Assembly (NCBI GenBank): GCA_014885115.2
Contig: WKLE02002373.1
Location: 1-19,687 of the forward strand
DNA length: 19,687 nucleotides
Direction: 5' to 3'
Origin: Asterionellopsis glacialis
Taxonomy: Eukaryota > Bacillariophyta > Plagiogrammaphyceae > Rhaphoneidales > Asterionellopsidaceae
The first letter of the stretch is position 1; every line of letters begins with the position of its first letter. The notes under the pieces are model-generated. The model saw only the letters and a program-made list of their open reading frames with translations. It had not been told where the DNA came from and searched no databases. The position numbers were made by a program, and so were the translations under genes. Of this stretch, positions 19,369-19,687 are shown piece after piece.

Positions 19369-19687
19369 ACGAGATTTATCATTAAATAAAACTCTAGAAA
19401 ACAAACTTTTTTCACGAATATCCTTGAACAAGTGTTTCATATGGGTGTGATGTTAGCTATACCCAAGAATATCCCATGAAGAGTCGCATTGATGTTTGGA
19501 TCATTGTTTGCAAGTATGATGTTTTTGTAGAGAGATAGATATAACCGACGATAGTACAGTCTGGAGCATTTACTTTTTTTGGAACATACAACTTTCATAC
19601 AAAGATATCACAAAAGTTCTATTCCTATTGTACATGGTAGTATAAGCAAAAGAAGTATATCACATTTATACAGTACAACAAAACTTG
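19369..19687. other. 3' flank of the THOC6-like gene
   Basis: AT-rich sequence to the window end with no gene. An AATAAA at 19385-19390 lies 17 bases after the stop and might serve in 3' end formation, but diatom signals are loose. Confidence 0.35.

Overview
The window looks like nuclear DNA of a diatom (a stramenopile alga). The coding regions are long and apparently intronless. One gene carries a plastid presequence built as signal peptide plus transit region. Several proteins have Q/N/S/T-rich low-complexity inserts encoded by trinucleotide runs, and intergenic DNA is AT-rich. The genes themselves are eukaryotic (spliceosome, THO complex, nuclear actin-related protein). I cannot assign a species.

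Layout. (1) 183-1102 (+) and 1391-4091 (-) are two tail-to-tail redox genes: a hemerythrin-like protein and a NADPH oxidase/ferric-reductase-type transmembrane flavocytochrome. Both are recognisable end to end, but both are interrupted by in-frame stops and single-base frame changes. Together they show four in-frame stops and about four frame changes, so they read as pseudogenes. (2) 4724-5632 (+) is an unrecognised protein with a presequence that looks plastid/thylakoid-lumen directed. (3) 5854-9072 (-) is the splicing factor CWC22, with MIF4G, MA3 and a long RS tail. (4) 9623-11761 (-) is an armadillo-repeat protein with an N-terminal cysteine cluster. (5) 11762-13275 is a 1.5-kb divergent intergenic region with two CACGTG boxes and a cluster of GTACC palindromes. 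(6) 13276-14235 (+) is a GDSL/SGNH esterase of the isoamyl-acetate-esterase type. (7) 14690-16612 (-) is an actin-related protein best matching ARP4. (8) 17584-19368 (+) is a WD40 protein resembling THO complex subunit 6.

The genes do not form an operon; each has its own spacers. Three of the intact genes serve nuclear gene expression: CWC22 (splicing and exon-junction-complex loading), the THOC6-like protein (mRNA export) and ARP4 (chromatin remodelling). The strongest oddity is the contrast between the first 4.1 kb, where two neighbouring oxygen/redox genes are decayed, and the rest, where five genes (0.96 to 3.2 kb) plus the lumen protein are uninterrupted. A second oddity is a NudC-like C-terminal peptide lying in frame just beyond the stop of the hemerythrin gene.
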